Numbered from the stretch's first letter, positions 7,866 to 17,885 are shown. The stretch: DNA of 64,000 nucleotides from Planctomycetota bacterium (GCA_014237855.1 JABACD010000026.1:4077-68076); one strand, 5' to 3'. The notes: generated by a model not told the origin, from the letters alone. Numbers and translations are program-made.

Positions 7866-10106
7866 TCAGCGGTCGGTTTCGGCGCCCTCGCTGGCATCCA
7901 TCGCGTCCATGGCGGCTCCATGAAGTCGGTGGATCAACCGTCCGATCATCGCCAGGACTCGCGGTCGTTGCTGGCAGATCAAGCCGCTCTGGGAGGAGAT
8001 CTGAATCCTGTTGTTCGGATCTTCATCCCAGGACTCGGGTGCAATGTTGTTGCGAATAAAGGCATTCAGATCATCGAGTGAGTGGATGGTCAGGTCCTCG
8101 TTATCCGCCACCTCCACCGACACGTCCGGCGGGACGTCCAGACCGCATTCATTGTTCTCCGTCCAGCGCAGGATAGTCCGGAGATCCCAGAGCCCCAGTT
8201 CGGTCCGTCGGCCCCAGTGAGAATCAGCCAGGGAGAGCTTCAGCGCACCGCCCTGGAGAGTCCAATCAGCCTGAGCGTTATTGGACGCAAATCTCTCCAG
8301 CATCTGTACGGCAGACTCTGCCTCCGAAATACCCGCGGAAGAGAAGACCTCATGGCCTCCAGTCTCCGCCTTCCAGAGCAGGTTCAAGCCCAGCCCATGA
8401 GCCACCTGATGGACGCCCTGCACGAAGTCGGTGAACTCAATTTCGTCTGCACCGCGCAAGGGATTCGGTGCGCTACTCAGTTCATCGAACAATCTCATGG
8501 ATCCAGCGGGGCTGCTGTCCATCCGCAGGTTCAGCTGTCCACCGTTCATGCCAGGCTCACCGTCTTCGGGCAGAGGCGCGAAGAATCCGCGCAGTTGAGC
8601 GAGGAAATCCTGGATTCGTACATGCACCTCGGGTTGCTGGGTCACTCTGAATCCCCCTGTCACCGGTTCGATCACCACGCCGTCTTCCTCCCAGCTGCCG
8701 GGTTCCACCGCGTCGATGGAGAGGGTCATCAAGTCGTCGGTCTGAAGGGGGTCGAAGATTGGGAAGTAATCAACATGGCCTTCAAAATAGTCGCGGGGAT
8801 CCACGAGCAAGTCTCGCACGTCGTGCTCAAAGGTCACCAACCGGTCCTGCATTGTTGACGTCGTGTAGAAGACGGCTGCGCCATCACTGACGCACCAGTG
8901 CACCTGGTTGCCGGCATGATCCGCCAGGAGGTCGAAGGCGTGAGCCACCGACATTGGCATGGGAAGGTCCAGGTCGAACACAAGCGTGCGGTCCACGTCC
9001 GTATTCTCGCAGGCTTCCTGAACCCTCACGGGGACCCCGGCCAGCTCTCCAACGGCCCGTGCGGCACCAGCGAGTCGGTGCTCGTTGCTGATGAGAATGC
9101 CCTCGATGGACTGCTCACGGAGGCGCTTTCCCAGGGCGATGTCCTCGGCCGTGAGGTGTTCGGCAAGGTCAAACCGCACGACTTCGGCGCGCGCGTCGGC
9201 CACCGCCTTCCAGTAGGCGAGACGCTCGGGAGAGCCGAGGTCCTGAGGAGTCAGCTCGACGGCAACGCGGGCGCTCTGGGTGGACAAGTTCAGGTTCTCC
9301 GAGCTCGCTTCAGGGTTCGACGCATCTGCGACGCTCGCGCCAGAGGGGGCCGGGACCAGGGCCAGCGCCGGGGGGGTGAGTGTCGGCTCGCCATCGGTGG
9401 CCTCAGCCGCTGGCCATTGCAAGCCGAGCACCAACAGAACTCCTGCCACGAGCAACGCCGATTCAACGCAGAGCAGGGAGGCCAGTCCGCCTCCCTGGAC
9501 TTGCCCCACAGACAGCGCACCGCCTGCTTCGGCTGACAGCGGGGGCCCCGCAGTGATGGATCCACCACCACTCGCAATGCCCACCAACGCCGCGTGCCAG
9601 TCCCGCCCATCCTCGTAGAAGTCCTTCTGCAGGCGCTTGCGCAGGGTCGAGTGGGCCCGACGCAGCCGGGTGCGAATGGTCTCCAGCGGGACCGACTGCA
9701 AGCGAGCCAACTCCTCGCAAGAGTGGCCGCGGAAGTAGCGCTGAACGACCACGCTGCGATAGGGCTCGTCGAGAGCCAGCACCGCCTCCACCACGAGCCT
9801 CTGCTCACTCAGCTCAACAACAGGATCAAGGCTCGAACTCTCGACTTGTGCAGCTTCCTGTTCGCGATGCTGGCGTCTTCCTCTGGCCCGAAGTCGCATG
9901 AAGGCGCTTCGCCGGGCAACACGCGCGAGCCAGGGACGCAAGGGCCCCTCTCGACGAGGCGGAGTCCGCAAGGCAGCGAGCCAGGTCTCCTGTTCAATAT
10001 CGTTGGCGTCGTTCGGATCGGCCACTAGCTGGCGCGCGAGAGAGCGCACGAAGTCCCTGTGGCTTTCGAGGGCCTCGAGAGAGACCTGCAGTGTTTCTAG
10101 ATTCAT
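7866..10106 (-). CDS. ECF sigma factor fused to membrane anchor and periplasmic secretin/STN-like domains
   Basis: 746 aa. Residues 17-70 are sigma region 2 (DANDIEQETWLAAL) and residues 110-160 are region 4, with a helix-turn-helix (HSCEELARLQSVPLETIRTR). A hydrophobic segment around residues 210-231 is probably membrane-spanning. The roughly 510-residue remainder would lie outside the cytoplasm. It contains two copies of a module with the pattern VRDLL...PxSWxE...V.QQPEVH, best seen at about 430-510 and again at the C-terminus (NNIAPESWDED). This module is common in planctomycete secretin/STN-like proteins. A sigma factor tethered to its own extracytoplasmic domain could act as sensor and regulator in one chain (inference). 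The start is supported by GAGGA 7-8 bases upstream. No anti-sigma gene lies next to it. Confidence 0.85.
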   Translation of the reverse strand: MNLETLQVSLEALESHRDFVRSLARQLVADPNDANDIEQETWLAALRTPPRREGPLRPWLARVARRSAFMRLRARGRRQHREQEAAQVESSSLDPVVELSEQRLVVEAVLALDEPYRSVVVQRYFRGHSCEELARLQSVPLETIRTRLRRAHSTLRKRLQKDFYEDGRDWHAALVGIASGGGSITAGPPLSAEAGGALSVGQVQGGGLASLLCVESALLVAGVLLVLGLQWPAAEATDGEPTLTPPALALVPAPSGASVADASNPEASSENLNLSTQSARVAVELTPQDLGSPERLAYWKAVADARAEVVRFDLAEHLTAEDIALGKRLREQSIEGILISNEHRLAGAARAVGELAGVPVRVQEACENTDVDRTLVFDLDLPMPMSVAHAFDLLADHAGNQVHWCVSDGAAVFYTTSTMQDRLVTFEHDVRDLLVDPRDYFEGHVDYFPIFDPLQTDDLMTLSIDAVEPGSWEEDGVVIEPVTGGFRVTQQPEVHVRIQDFLAQLRGFFAPLPEDGEPGMNGGQLNLRMDSSPAGSMRLFDELSSAPNPLRGADEIEFTDFVQGVHQVAHGLGLNLLWKAETGGHEVFSSAGISEAESAVQMLERFASNNAQADWTLQGGALKLSLADSHWGRRTELGLWDLRTILRWTENNECGLDVPPDVSVEVADNEDLTIHSLDDLNAFIRNNIAPESWDEDPNNRIQISSQSGLICQQRPRVLAMIGRLIHRLHGAAMDAMDASEGAETDR

Positions 10107-10275
10107 GTTCTGTTCCTCTGGGTTTACCCCTTACCGGCCACGAAGGGGTCAAACTGGTTCAGGAATCTGAATAAATCCCGGTGATGCCACACTCAGTCTC
10201 GCCGAGCTAGTTCCGACGGCCAGGGCTCGGTGGGTTTGGTGATGCTCGGCAAGGCCTGCATGTCTTCCTCCTGCC

Positions 10276-10294
10276 GCCTGGAGGGCCTATCCTC
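10276..10294 (+). repeat. Partial 3' tail of the dispersed repeat
   Basis: The segment CCTGGAGGGCCTATCCTC resembles the hairpin tail of the repeat (compare CTTGGATGGCCTATCCTC at 33080). It is plus-oriented and lies about 80 bases before the next gene start. The outer stem pairs (GGA/TCC) remain but the fourth pair is mismatched. The upstream part of the repeat is not recognisable, so this may be a decayed copy or a chance match. Confidence 0.4.
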
Positions 10295-10376
10295 GACAGT
10301 GGCCTCCGCGGGCCTTCAGGCGGCTCCACGCTTACCTGCTTCAAGCAGCCCGCGCTATTCGTTAACGTGCCGAGCG

Positions 10377-11120
10377 ATGAAGATGGTCTATGAGCACATC
10401 AAGGCCCACTGGTTCAAGTACCTTCTCGAGACCATGGTGATCGTCGTGGGCGTGCTCGGGGCCTTCGCGCTGAACCACTGGAACGACTCGCGGATTCGAC
10501 AGGGCACCGAAGAGGAGGTGCTCGAGCAGATCAAGTTGGACCTTCAGCGAACCCTGGAGAGTGTCCAGGAGAGTTCCTCTGATCACGCCTGGATCATCAA
10601 GAGCTGCAAGGAGAGCCTGGACCATATGGCCGGCGATGAGCCCTTCGATGAGGAGGTGGCCTACCTGCTTGCCGGGTCCTTCTTCTACACCCAGGTGGAC
10701 AACGCCCTCGCCGGCTACAAGACCATGCAGTCACATGGCGTCGACATCGTCACCAACAGCAGCCTGCGGAACCAGATCATCCATCACTTCGAGGGCAAGC
10801 TGTCGACCATGAAGCGGCGGGAGAGGATCCTCTTCGATTTCGCGGACAAGGTGAAGCTGGAGGAGGCGCAGAAGTACTTCGAGTACACGTTCGGGGTCGA
10901 GGGCTACATGGTCGACGGCGAGTCTGCGACGAGCTGGGCAGGCATCCGACTGAGAAGCGAGCCGCGGGACTACGAGGTGCTTCGTGGCAGTGAGGAGTAC
11001 CGATACCACCTCCGAACCTACATGGAGACGGTCAAGTGGTACGACATCGGCGTTCAGGTGTTCGGTCAGGAGACTGCCATGTTGATCGAGTTGATCAACG
11101 CGGAGCTCACCAGTCGATAG
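10377..11120 (+). CDS. DUF6090-like small membrane protein
   Basis: 247 aa from the ATG at 10377. An in-frame extension to 10230 is possible but reads as non-coding; a second ATG sits at 10383 and no strong Shine-Dalgarno decides between them. A short cytoplasmic N-terminus is followed by one transmembrane helix (LLETMVIVVGVLGAFALNHW, about residues 16-35). The rest is a mostly helical soluble domain. The helix followed by NHWND resembles the DUF6090 family pattern (VIGILIALQINNWNE). Function unknown. It may stand alone, because the neighbours are in the opposite orientation or separated by a repeat. Confidence 0.65.
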   Translation: MKMVYEHIKAHWFKYLLETMVIVVGVLGAFALNHWNDSRIRQGTEEEVLEQIKLDLQRTLESVQESSSDHAWIIKSCKESLDHMAGDEPFDEEVAYLLAGSFFYTQVDNALAGYKTMQSHGVDIVTNSSLRNQIIHHFEGKLSTMKRRERILFDFADKVKLEEAQKYFEYTFGVEGYMVDGESATSWAGIRLRSEPRDYEVLRGSEEYRYHLRTYMETVKWYDIGVQVFGQETAMLIELINAELTSR

Positions 11121-11197
11121 GGTGCGCGCGAGCGCTGGTCGGAATCCGCGCTCTCTACACCTCGGTCCGGGGTCCGATGCAGGGAGAAGTGCCCGAG

Positions 11198-11325
11198 TCC
11201 TGGACCACCTCGCCCTGCCGAGTGTGCCCCCGACGCCGGCTCCGCCGCGAGGACCGCTTGCTGGGGGTAAAACGTCCGAGGGGGTGGAGGGTGGATGAAG
11301 AGTCGCTTTGAGCGCTTATTGAGCA
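11198..11325 (+). repeat. Dispersed intergenic repeat, copy C (internally deleted)
   Basis: Shares the 5' edge (TCCTGGACCACCTCGCC, then GCCGAGTGTGCCCCCGAC) with copy B, then jumps directly to the 3' module (GCGAGGACCGCTTGCTGGGG, then GGGGGTGGAGGGTGGATG). The terminal hairpin is degenerate (TTGAGCGCTTATTGAGC). It lies 230 bp upstream of the next plus-strand gene and 77 bp after the previous one. Confidence 0.75.
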
Positions 11326-11554
11326 GGGCCTCTTGTGACTGTCCTACGCCGCCTCGATCCAGGGACTGGCGCAGCTTGGTGAGGAGCCTTGTGGCCGGAT
11401 AGCGTGGCTGGAGCCTCTGGAGGGGCTCACGGCGACAAAGTGCGAAAATGTTGCAACACTGATGGGGCCGAGCCGCTGTTAGTAAGTGGCTGGGCCTCGA
11501 GGCTCGAGCCATCCGATGTTTCCCTGCTTGTCCCCTTGGGGACAGGAGCTGCTC

Positions 11555-13162
11555 ATGGACCCTCGCTGCTCGCTCTCACTTGTCTCCAGCTTGCTCTGCT
11601 TACATCTCCCGCTCTTCGCCGCAGGCGATTGTTCAGACGACGTCTTCGAGGAGAACGATGACTGTGCTTCGGCCTACGTCCTCACGCCCGGCTCGTACAC
11701 CGGGCTCGTGGCCGATGTCGAGGACGTCGACTACTACCGGGTGACGGTGCCCGCGGGAGAGCGCCTGGGGATCTTCCTCTCCGCCGATTCGGACCTCGTC
11801 CTCAGTCTGCACGATGCTGCGACCACGCAGGACTGCTCAGTCGACCCGCCGATCGTGTTAGCCTGGTCGCCCCATGAGGCCTATTGGGCGAACTTCACAT
11901 CCGGCCCCAAGGACTTCCTGGTGGGGATCCTGCCGGTGCTGGACTGCACGACCTACGACCTGACGATCGACATCGCGCCCGATCCTTGCGGTGCGGCCGC
12001 GAACACGGGGCTGCAGGGGAACCACGATTGTGCCAGCGCGGCGCAGCTTGGTGACGGCGCATATCCCGGCCAGTTCGTCAGCCTCGACAACAGTGACTTC
12101 CTGCGCGTCGAGGTGCAGCCCGCCGAGCTCAAGATGATCGATGTGATCGCTCCCTGGACCTCCTCGGGCTTCCCGGTTTGGTTCACCGTCGACGAGAACT
12201 GCGTGCCTCCCGCCCCGGGCTACGGTGTATCGCCGATCGGCGATCGCCGGCGAATGTACCTCTTCAACGAGACGACGCAACTTCAGACCCACACCCTCGC
12301 GATCGCGGTCAATGAGAACTTCAGCGACCCGACCAGCTTCTGCACCACCTATGACCTCGAGATCAGCTCGGAGTTCGATCCCCACGGGATCTACGCGGGG
12401 GACCTCTTCGAGGACAACGACTCCTGCCTGACCCGCAGCCCAATCGACGATGGACGCTTCGAGCTCAACATCTCGCTCCTGGACAAGGATTGGTACTCGG
12501 TGAACGTGGAGCCGGGAGCAACCTTGTCCTACCTCATCTCGCCGGCCGTCGGATCCGACTGGATTACGCACCTGCGTTCGGACTGCACGAGCTCGGTACC
12601 CTCTTACCTGGCCCTGGGCCAGTCGGCAGGGCCGGGCTCCTCGGACACGGCGCTGAGCTGGAAGAACGAGACCGGGGCTCGCGTAGACGCGAACTTCTTC
12701 GTCCATCCGTCGACTGGCGGGGAGTTCGCGAGCACCTACGTTCTCGACCTGCGCAACACCCAGGGCGAGGTGTTCTGCAGCTCCACAACCAACTCGACGG
12801 GCGGAGCCGCGCGCATCGACGCTTCGGGTTCGACCGACGTGGACAGTGGGGGCAACCTCGAGCTCTCGGCGACGGGTGTGCCGGCGAACACCTTCGGCCT
12901 GTTCTTTTTCAGCCCGAACGAGATCTCCCCGGTGCCCTTCGGCAACGGCCTGCGTTGCCTTGGGGCTCCCTTCCGTCGCCTGCCGGTGACGAACGCGGGC
13001 ACCAGTGGAATCCTGCGCACGACGATCGACTGGGCGCAACCGGGCACGGCCTCGGTCATCACGGCCAACTCGACCTGGAGCTTCCAGGCGTGGTTCCGAG
13101 ATGCGCCGGCGGGCGGAGCCCAGTTCGACCTCTCGGACGGTCTGAGGGTGGAGTTCCTGTAG
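11555..13162 (+). CDS. Secreted protein with three PPC-like repeats and the shared C-terminal domain
   Basis: 535 aa from the ATG at 11555, preceded by AGGAG at 11544-11548. Signal peptide at residues 1-24 (MDPRCSLSLVSSLLCLHLPL). Three repeats of the bacterial pre-peptidase C-terminal type follow, each opening with an E/D-N-D-x-C motif (FEENDDCASA, GNHDCASA, FEDNDSCLTR) and containing a DxDYYRV-like strand. The last roughly 110 residues are the C-terminal domain shared with seven other proteins or fragments in this window: a FGNGLRCLG motif, then WSFQAWFRD and DLSDGLRVEFL at the end. Probably exported and surface-associated; no catalytic motif is visible. Confidence 0.8.
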   Translation: MDPRCSLSLVSSLLCLHLPLFAAGDCSDDVFEENDDCASAYVLTPGSYTGLVADVEDVDYYRVTVPAGERLGIFLSADSDLVLSLHDAATTQDCSVDPPIVLAWSPHEAYWANFTSGPKDFLVGILPVLDCTTYDLTIDIAPDPCGAAANTGLQGNHDCASAAQLGDGAYPGQFVSLDNSDFLRVEVQPAELKMIDVIAPWTSSGFPVWFTVDENCVPPAPGYGVSPIGDRRRMYLFNETTQLQTHTLAIAVNENFSDPTSFCTTYDLEISSEFDPHGIYAGDLFEDNDSCLTRSPIDDGRFELNISLLDKDWYSVNVEPGATLSYLISPAVGSDWITHLRSDCTSSVPSYLALGQSAGPGSSDTALSWKNETGARVDANFFVHPSTGGEFASTYVLDLRNTQGEVFCSSTTNSTGGAARIDASGSTDVDSGGNLELSATGVPANTFGLFFFSPNEISPVPFGNGLRCLGAPFRRLPVTNAGTSGILRTTIDWAQPGTASVITANSTWSFQAWFRDAPAGGAQFDLSDGLRVEFL

Positions 13163-13239
13163 GACCCGGATCCGGACAGGGAATTCGAGCCGGCGACAAC
13201 GTGGCGGCTTGAACCAGGTAGGCGCCTCGTTCGTGGAGG

Positions 13240-13360
13240 AATGTGCCCCCGACGCCGGCTCCGCTGCGGGCGCCCCCGCAACGGAGCTGGGGTACGAGGC
13301 CTTGAGGTGGGCGAGGGTGGGGCCTGAGGAGGTCTTGCTGGCGGGGGAGCAGCAGGCACA
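13240..13360 (+). repeat. Dispersed intergenic repeat, copy D (5' half only)
   Basis: Matches the 5' and middle modules of copies A and B (TGTGCCCCCGACGCCGGCTC, then GAGGGTGGGGCCTGAGGAGG and GGGGGAGCAGCAGG). The 3' module and hairpin are missing. It lies 78 bp after the previous gene's stop and about 185 bp before the next start. The rest of the 13163-13544 gap shows nothing else. Confidence 0.65.
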
Positions 13361-13544
13361 GCCCGGGCTGTTCGCTGATCCTCAAGCCCGTCTCGGCGAG
13401 GCCTTCGAGCCGGGAAGGGCGATTCGGCGCGAATTAGGTAGGCGACTGGAGAGGTCGGGTGGATCATCTCACCCGGTGGAGCGCTCACGAGTGGGGACTT
13501 ACCCTCATCGGTACTCAGGGAAAGAAGAGAGGAGGACTCTCTAC

Positions 13545-15857
13545 ATGAACAAAGACAGTTCGAAACTGGGCTTGGGACTCTTGGTCGGCGTGGTGATCGG
13601 GATACTCGGCGGGCAGTTCGTCCTGGGGGGGAGAGAGGCCCAGGTCATCGGCTCGAGCCTTCCTCTCGAGGTCGAAGGGGAGGCCAGGGGACACGCCGAG
13701 GCCGACTCGACCGGACTTACCGCAGCTGCCCCACCTGCACCGCTCACAGACAGGGCCCATGCGGGGGCAAGTGTGACCTCCCCGGTCGCAGCCGTTTCCG
13801 CGGACGAGGTGCGGCGCCTGATCGACGGCGTGGCCGTCAGCGAGATCTCCACGCTCGCGGGCACCGGTACGATCAGCGGTCGCGTGCTCGATGCCGACGG
13901 CTCCGGGCTCCCCGGGGCCCTGGTGCGCGTCACTCGCAACTTCCGTCGTTCTCAGCGCAGCACATCCACTCTGGGCGCCGGCCCCCCCGTCCTCGAGGAC
14001 CTCGAGGAGGTCGTACGCCGGGCTGTCGAGCGCCATGTCAAGGTGCGTTCGAATTCCTTCGAGGTGATCAGCGGCTCGGACGGCAGCTACCGGGTCGAGG
14101 GGTTGCCGGAGGCCACGTGGAACCTCCTCGCCTATCTGGAGGGCTACGCACTTCGAGCGATCGGTGATACCCACGACGTCCCCACGGGGTCGGTGGTCGA
14201 TTATCGCGCCGAGGCCGTGCTGGCGGTCCCCGTGCGGATCGTCCGAGCCGGAGGCGGGGCGGTGCCCGAGGCTTCCCTGCTCATCCAGCGCATGGAGAGC
14301 AGGAGCACCCGTAGCAGCCATGTGCGCTGGACCCCCGACGAGTCGGTGGTGGGGCTGCTCCCGGGCCGCTACGAGCTCAAGGCACTGGCGGGGTTGCGGG
14401 AGGACCAGGGATCGAACTCGGTGGAGCTGGTCCTGGAAGCGGACGCGACGCCCCCGGAGGTCGTGCTCACGCTCGAGTCCCGGCTCGGGATCCGAGGACG
14501 TGTGATCGACGGGCCAGGGGAGCGGGTCGACGGCACCCTGATTGCCCACGCCTACCGGCTCTCCGCCGACGGGGAGGTGGACCTCGAGCGCCTCGAGGAG
14601 GCCGAGAAGTCGGACTGGATTCGTGACTCAGGTTCCTTCGAGTTTCTCGACCTGGAGCCGGGCCGCCACGCGGTGGGAGTCGCCTGGGGCTGGGACTCGC
14701 CGATCTGCGCGCACCAGGTGGTCGAGGTGGTTGACGGGATCATCGAGCTCGACCTGCACATGCCCCCGCTGGCTGAGCTGGAGTTCCTGCGGGTCCGCGT
14801 GCTCGATCTGGCGGGCAACGACGTGCCCGGCGCCGACTTCTCCCTGCTGAGTGAGTCCAAGAGTGGGTCAGGCTCCTCCGGGATGAGCCCTCTCATCACG
14901 GCTTCAGGGACGTATCTGCTCACCATCCCGGCCAGGTACCGCAAGGCCTACTTCGAGTCGGAAGAGGGCTACAGCTTCCAGCTCGACGTAAGCGTCGGCG
15001 AGCTCGGTTCAGCGTTCGAGGGCCTCGAGCCGGGTCAGCTCGAGCTGACCGTCTTCCTCGGGACTCCGGCTCACCTCGAGGTCACTGTCGCGGGATTCGA
15101 AGGGAGCGGGTACGAGGAACGCCTTGACGTCACGGTGAGTCGGACCGATCAGGGGAGGAGCTCTGGATCGGGCGGGGGTGGCCTCTCGGCGGACGGTGCG
15201 AAGATCTTCGAGGGCCTCCAACCTGGGGACTATCGAGTGGCCTTGCGACTCTCGGAGAAGAGCGGAGGGCACTGGGGGGACGAGATTGCCGCCACCCTGG
15301 TGACCCTCGTCCCCGGGGAGAACAGCACGGTGATCTCACTCCCCTCCCTGTACTCCTTCCGTGTTCTTAGTAACGAGGCGATCGAGGGGGCTCACGCCTC
15401 CCTTGGCTCGAACGATCTGCAGGCGAAGGGTAAGCGGAACTTCAGGGCGACCTTCGATGGGGATGGCGCCGCGCAGTTCGTGGACGTCCCGGCAGGGGAG
15501 TACCTGCTATCGTGCGGCTCTACTGTTGGCCAGGTGATGGAGGTGAGCGTTCCGAGCGGTGACCTCACCTTTGATCCGAAGCCCGTGAACGCGCTGCGTG
15601 TATCGATCGTGGACCCGGACGGTGATTTCCAGCGCCTGGGCCTGAGGACCGGCGACCTCATGATCGGAAAGGACGGCGTGGAGTTCACAGGGATGCTGGA
15701 CATCCAGTCAATGTTGATCTCCATGCAGCAGTCCAAGACAGCCAGCTTCGAGCTGATGATCCAGCGCGGGTCCGATGTCCTGACGATCTCGGTCAAGGGT
15801 TCGGACTTCATCGACCTGCGGAGCCTGGGAGGCCAGCTTCTGCCGGCGAGCCGATAG
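13545..15857 (+). CDS. Membrane-anchored Ig-like repeat protein with C-terminal PDZ domain
   Basis: 770 aa from the ATG at 13545, which has GAGGA about nine bases upstream; a longer frame running back into repeat copy D lacks support. Residues 7-28 form an N-terminal hydrophobic anchor (LGLGLLVGVVIGILGGQFVL). The exported part holds carboxypeptidase-regulatory-like (Ig-fold) units, recognised by GTISGRVLDADGSGLPGA and GIRGRVIDGPGERVDG, and a run of beta-rich segments. The last roughly 90 residues look like a PDZ domain (LGLRTGDLMIGKDGVEFTG). No catalytic residues are evident; a periplasmic or cell-surface scaffold is likely. The same type of Ig-like repeats appears in the genes at 28853 and 53911. 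Confidence 0.75.
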   Translation: MNKDSSKLGLGLLVGVVIGILGGQFVLGGREAQVIGSSLPLEVEGEARGHAEADSTGLTAAAPPAPLTDRAHAGASVTSPVAAVSADEVRRLIDGVAVSEISTLAGTGTISGRVLDADGSGLPGALVRVTRNFRRSQRSTSTLGAGPPVLEDLEEVVRRAVERHVKVRSNSFEVISGSDGSYRVEGLPEATWNLLAYLEGYALRAIGDTHDVPTGSVVDYRAEAVLAVPVRIVRAGGGAVPEASLLIQRMESRSTRSSHVRWTPDESVVGLLPGRYELKALAGLREDQGSNSVELVLEADATPPEVVLTLESRLGIRGRVIDGPGERVDGTLIAHAYRLSADGEVDLERLEEAEKSDWIRDSGSFEFLDLEPGRHAVGVAWGWDSPICAHQVVEVVDGIIELDLHMPPLAELEFLRVRVLDLAGNDVPGADFSLLSESKSGSGSSGMSPLITASGTYLLTIPARYRKAYFESEEGYSFQLDVSVGELGSAFEGLEPGQLELTVFLGTPAHLEVTVAGFEGSGYEERLDVTVSRTDQGRSSGSGGGGLSADGAKIFEGLQPGDYRVALRLSEKSGGHWGDEIAATLVTLVPGENSTVISLPSLYSFRVLSNEAIEGAHASLGSNDLQAKGKRNFRATFDGDGAAQFVDVPAGEYLLSCGSTVGQVMEVSVPSGDLTFDPKPVNALRVSIVDPDGDFQRLGLRTGDLMIGKDGVEFTGMLDIQSMLISMQQSKTASFELMIQRGSDVLTISVKGSDFIDLRSLGGQLLPASR

Positions 15858-16059
15858 TCAACGGAAGGTGGCTCGTGGGAGCCTCGACAGCTGGAATCCT
15901 TACGGGGAGCTGGTAGCTCCCGAGTCATCCAGGTTCCTCATTGGTGGGAGGTCCCGAGCAGGCTTCATTGAAGAGCGCAAAGGATCGGGTGCCTCTGATC
16001 TGGCCACGGAATGCAGGCGCCCGGCTCGAGCTGATGTAGCGAACTCCTCCCGAGCACGG

Positions 16060-16137
16060 CTGGGGAGAGGCGCCGCTCCTGCGTTGCTGCGGGGGGTGGA
16101 GGGTGGATGGAACGGCAGCATGGAGCGCCTCTCCTCA
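16060..16137 (+). repeat. Dispersed intergenic repeat, copy E (3' module)
   Basis: A 3' module copy with the core GGGGGGTGGAGGGTGGATGG and the hairpin GGAG-cgcct-CTCC at 16122-16134. Compared with copies A and B, the closing T-A pair of the stem is a G-C pair here, a compensatory change. It lies in the 304-bp gap between two convergent genes, 25 bp before the stop of the DUF1028 gene. Confidence 0.75.
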
Positions 16138-16161
16138 AGGGTACGCCCGCCCGCAACTCCA

Positions 16162-17688
16162 TCAAGGCACCACGGCCACTCCCACGACATTTGTGACGCG
16201 ATCCGGACTGCCCGGTAGGAAGGCCGCGAACTCCAAGCGGCCTCCGACGAACTCGCCCAACATCCCCGAGCGCAAGTTGGCCCAGGTGCGGGCTTGGCCC
16301 GTGGCGTCGAACACGCTGTGACTGTTCGGCAGGTACGCGCCATTCGCGCCGACGACTGTGAGGAGAAAGAACCGGTCGCGATTCAGCGGCAGCGTGAGCG
16401 ATCCCCACGGCGTGCCCGGTGTGGTGCCCGAGGCGCTGCCCAGGAGGTGGTAGGTGCCTCCGGGATTGCCCATGTCGTGCAAGTCGAACGTGATCTGCGC
16501 GTTTGCCATCGCGGAGATCGCAGCTTGGTTTGCGAAGAGATCCGTGGGAGCCACCACGTCAAACTCCACGTCGGGGTACAGCTGGACGTCCCGTATTCCG
16601 TCTTGAATGACCAGGCGAACGCGCGCATGGCCAGGAGTGGCCCCGCCGATCACGCTGAGGCTGAATGACCCGTCGCCATGATCCGTCACAGCGCCGAGGG
16701 TGATCCCCGGATCCTCGATCGCCGTGGCGATGAGGGTCATGCCTCCGGTCGTGACCGGAATTCCATTCACGTCGACCAACGAGACGTCGATCTCCGTCGT
16801 GTCAATTCCATCCGCTTGGACGAGCTGATCGTCGTGGTGCACTTCGCTCAAGAAGTGGTCGGCGCGCCCCTCGAGGTCCCGTCGCCACTCGTTGTACTTG
16901 CGGCGCAAGTTCACGATCGTGTCGGGCTGCGATGAGTTTGTCGCCGTGGGGATTCGCGCGTAGTAGTCACCGTTGGCGCAACCGTTGTTTGTCACGCCGC
17001 ACGTGATGCTGTCGGTATCGCCGTGACGGGCGATGATGATGAACGAGGTGAAGGCGCTGTGGGTCATGTTCGGCGGAGGCGCTCCACAACTCGTCGCAGG
17101 GGCTCCCGGACAGGAGCAGCGCCCGTCGCCACCCCAAGAAGCCGCGGCCTCCATCGCCAGCATCACGCGCTGGCCCAGATCTCCCTCGCTGTTCTCGAGC
17201 GTCTGCCATGCCGAGTCGATCACTTCCATGCCGGCCAAGATGTTGCCCTGGATGGCGTAGCGCAGATCTCCCGCGATGACCGCTCTGCCACCGGCGTAGT
17301 CGCTCGTGGCGCTGCCCGTGAAAGTCTGCGGCGGGCCGTTCCACCCGACGACACCGTACTGCCGTGAGTTGGTCCCGGGTGAATCGTTGAGGATGTCGGT
17401 CATGATCTCGTCGGGGGTCAGGCCGGCATTCAGTCCATCGAAGATCCGCGGCTTGGCCCCTGCCCAGGCCAGGGCTTGAGTGACGCCTCCGCCCTTGCCA
17501 ACCACGACGGAAGCGACCGGGCCGATCAAGCCGAAGTTCTCAAGGCAGGTCGCGCCGGCGATGACGACTTCACCAGTGCGCGTGTCGATCACCGCGATGG
17601 TCCAAGTTGCATGCAACGGTGCCGTGACGCAGCCGACCGCGAGGCACGTGATGAGGGAACGGCGCAAGCGGCGAGATAGTTCGAGCAT
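16162..17688 (-). CDS. Secreted DUF1028 (Ntn-hydrolase-like) protein
   Basis: 508 aa. Signal peptide ending near residue 28 (APLHA), so the mature protein would begin TWTIAVIDTRTGEV. Residues about 29-290 match the DUF1028 pattern: the opening strand, ATCLENFGLIGPVASVVVGK, the GVVGWNG segment and AIQGNILAG. DUF1028 is thought to adopt an Ntn-hydrolase-like fold; the Thr at the predicted mature N-terminus fits that but does not prove activity. The C-terminal roughly 220 residues (from about 290) include a beta-rich, Ig-like part and lack the shared C-terminal domain of the neighbouring secreted proteins. The substrate is unknown. Confidence 0.8.
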   Translation of the reverse strand: MLELSRRLRRSLITCLAVGCVTAPLHATWTIAVIDTRTGEVVIAGATCLENFGLIGPVASVVVGKGGGVTQALAWAGAKPRIFDGLNAGLTPDEIMTDILNDSPGTNSRQYGVVGWNGPPQTFTGSATSDYAGGRAVIAGDLRYAIQGNILAGMEVIDSAWQTLENSEGDLGQRVMLAMEAAASWGGDGRCSCPGAPATSCGAPPPNMTHSAFTSFIIIARHGDTDSITCGVTNNGCANGDYYARIPTATNSSQPDTIVNLRRKYNEWRRDLEGRADHFLSEVHHDDQLVQADGIDTTEIDVSLVDVNGIPVTTGGMTLIATAIEDPGITLGAVTDHGDGSFSLSVIGGATPGHARVRLVIQDGIRDVQLYPDVEFDVVAPTDLFANQAAISAMANAQITFDLHDMGNPGGTYHLLGSASGTTPGTPWGSLTLPLNRDRFFLLTVVGANGAYLPNSHSVFDATGQARTWANLRSGMLGEFVGGRLEFAAFLPGSPDRVTNVVGVAVVP

Positions 17689-17797
17689 CTGAGTCTGAGG
17701 GTGAGATGGGGAGAGTCAACGATAGCAGAGGTCCAGAAACGCGGTTCAGGTCACAGCGACAACGCAGGTCATGCGGCCATGGAGACCGGACGATCTT

Positions 17798-17885
17798 CAG
17801 CTGGGGAGAAGAGGAGGCGCGGCGCGAGGACCGCCTGCTGGGGGTGACGGGTGGATGGAAAGGCAGCCTGGAGCGCCCCTCCTTC
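17798..17885 (+). repeat. Dispersed intergenic repeat, copy F (3' module)
   Basis: Begins CAGCTGGGGAGAAGAGGAGG, as in copies H and M, and contains GCGAGGACCGCCTGCTGGGG and GGGTGGATGGAAAGGCAGCC. The hairpin is GGAG-cgccc-CTCC at 17870-17882. It lies between two genes that both read on the minus strand, so the repeat is antisense to them. Confidence 0.75.
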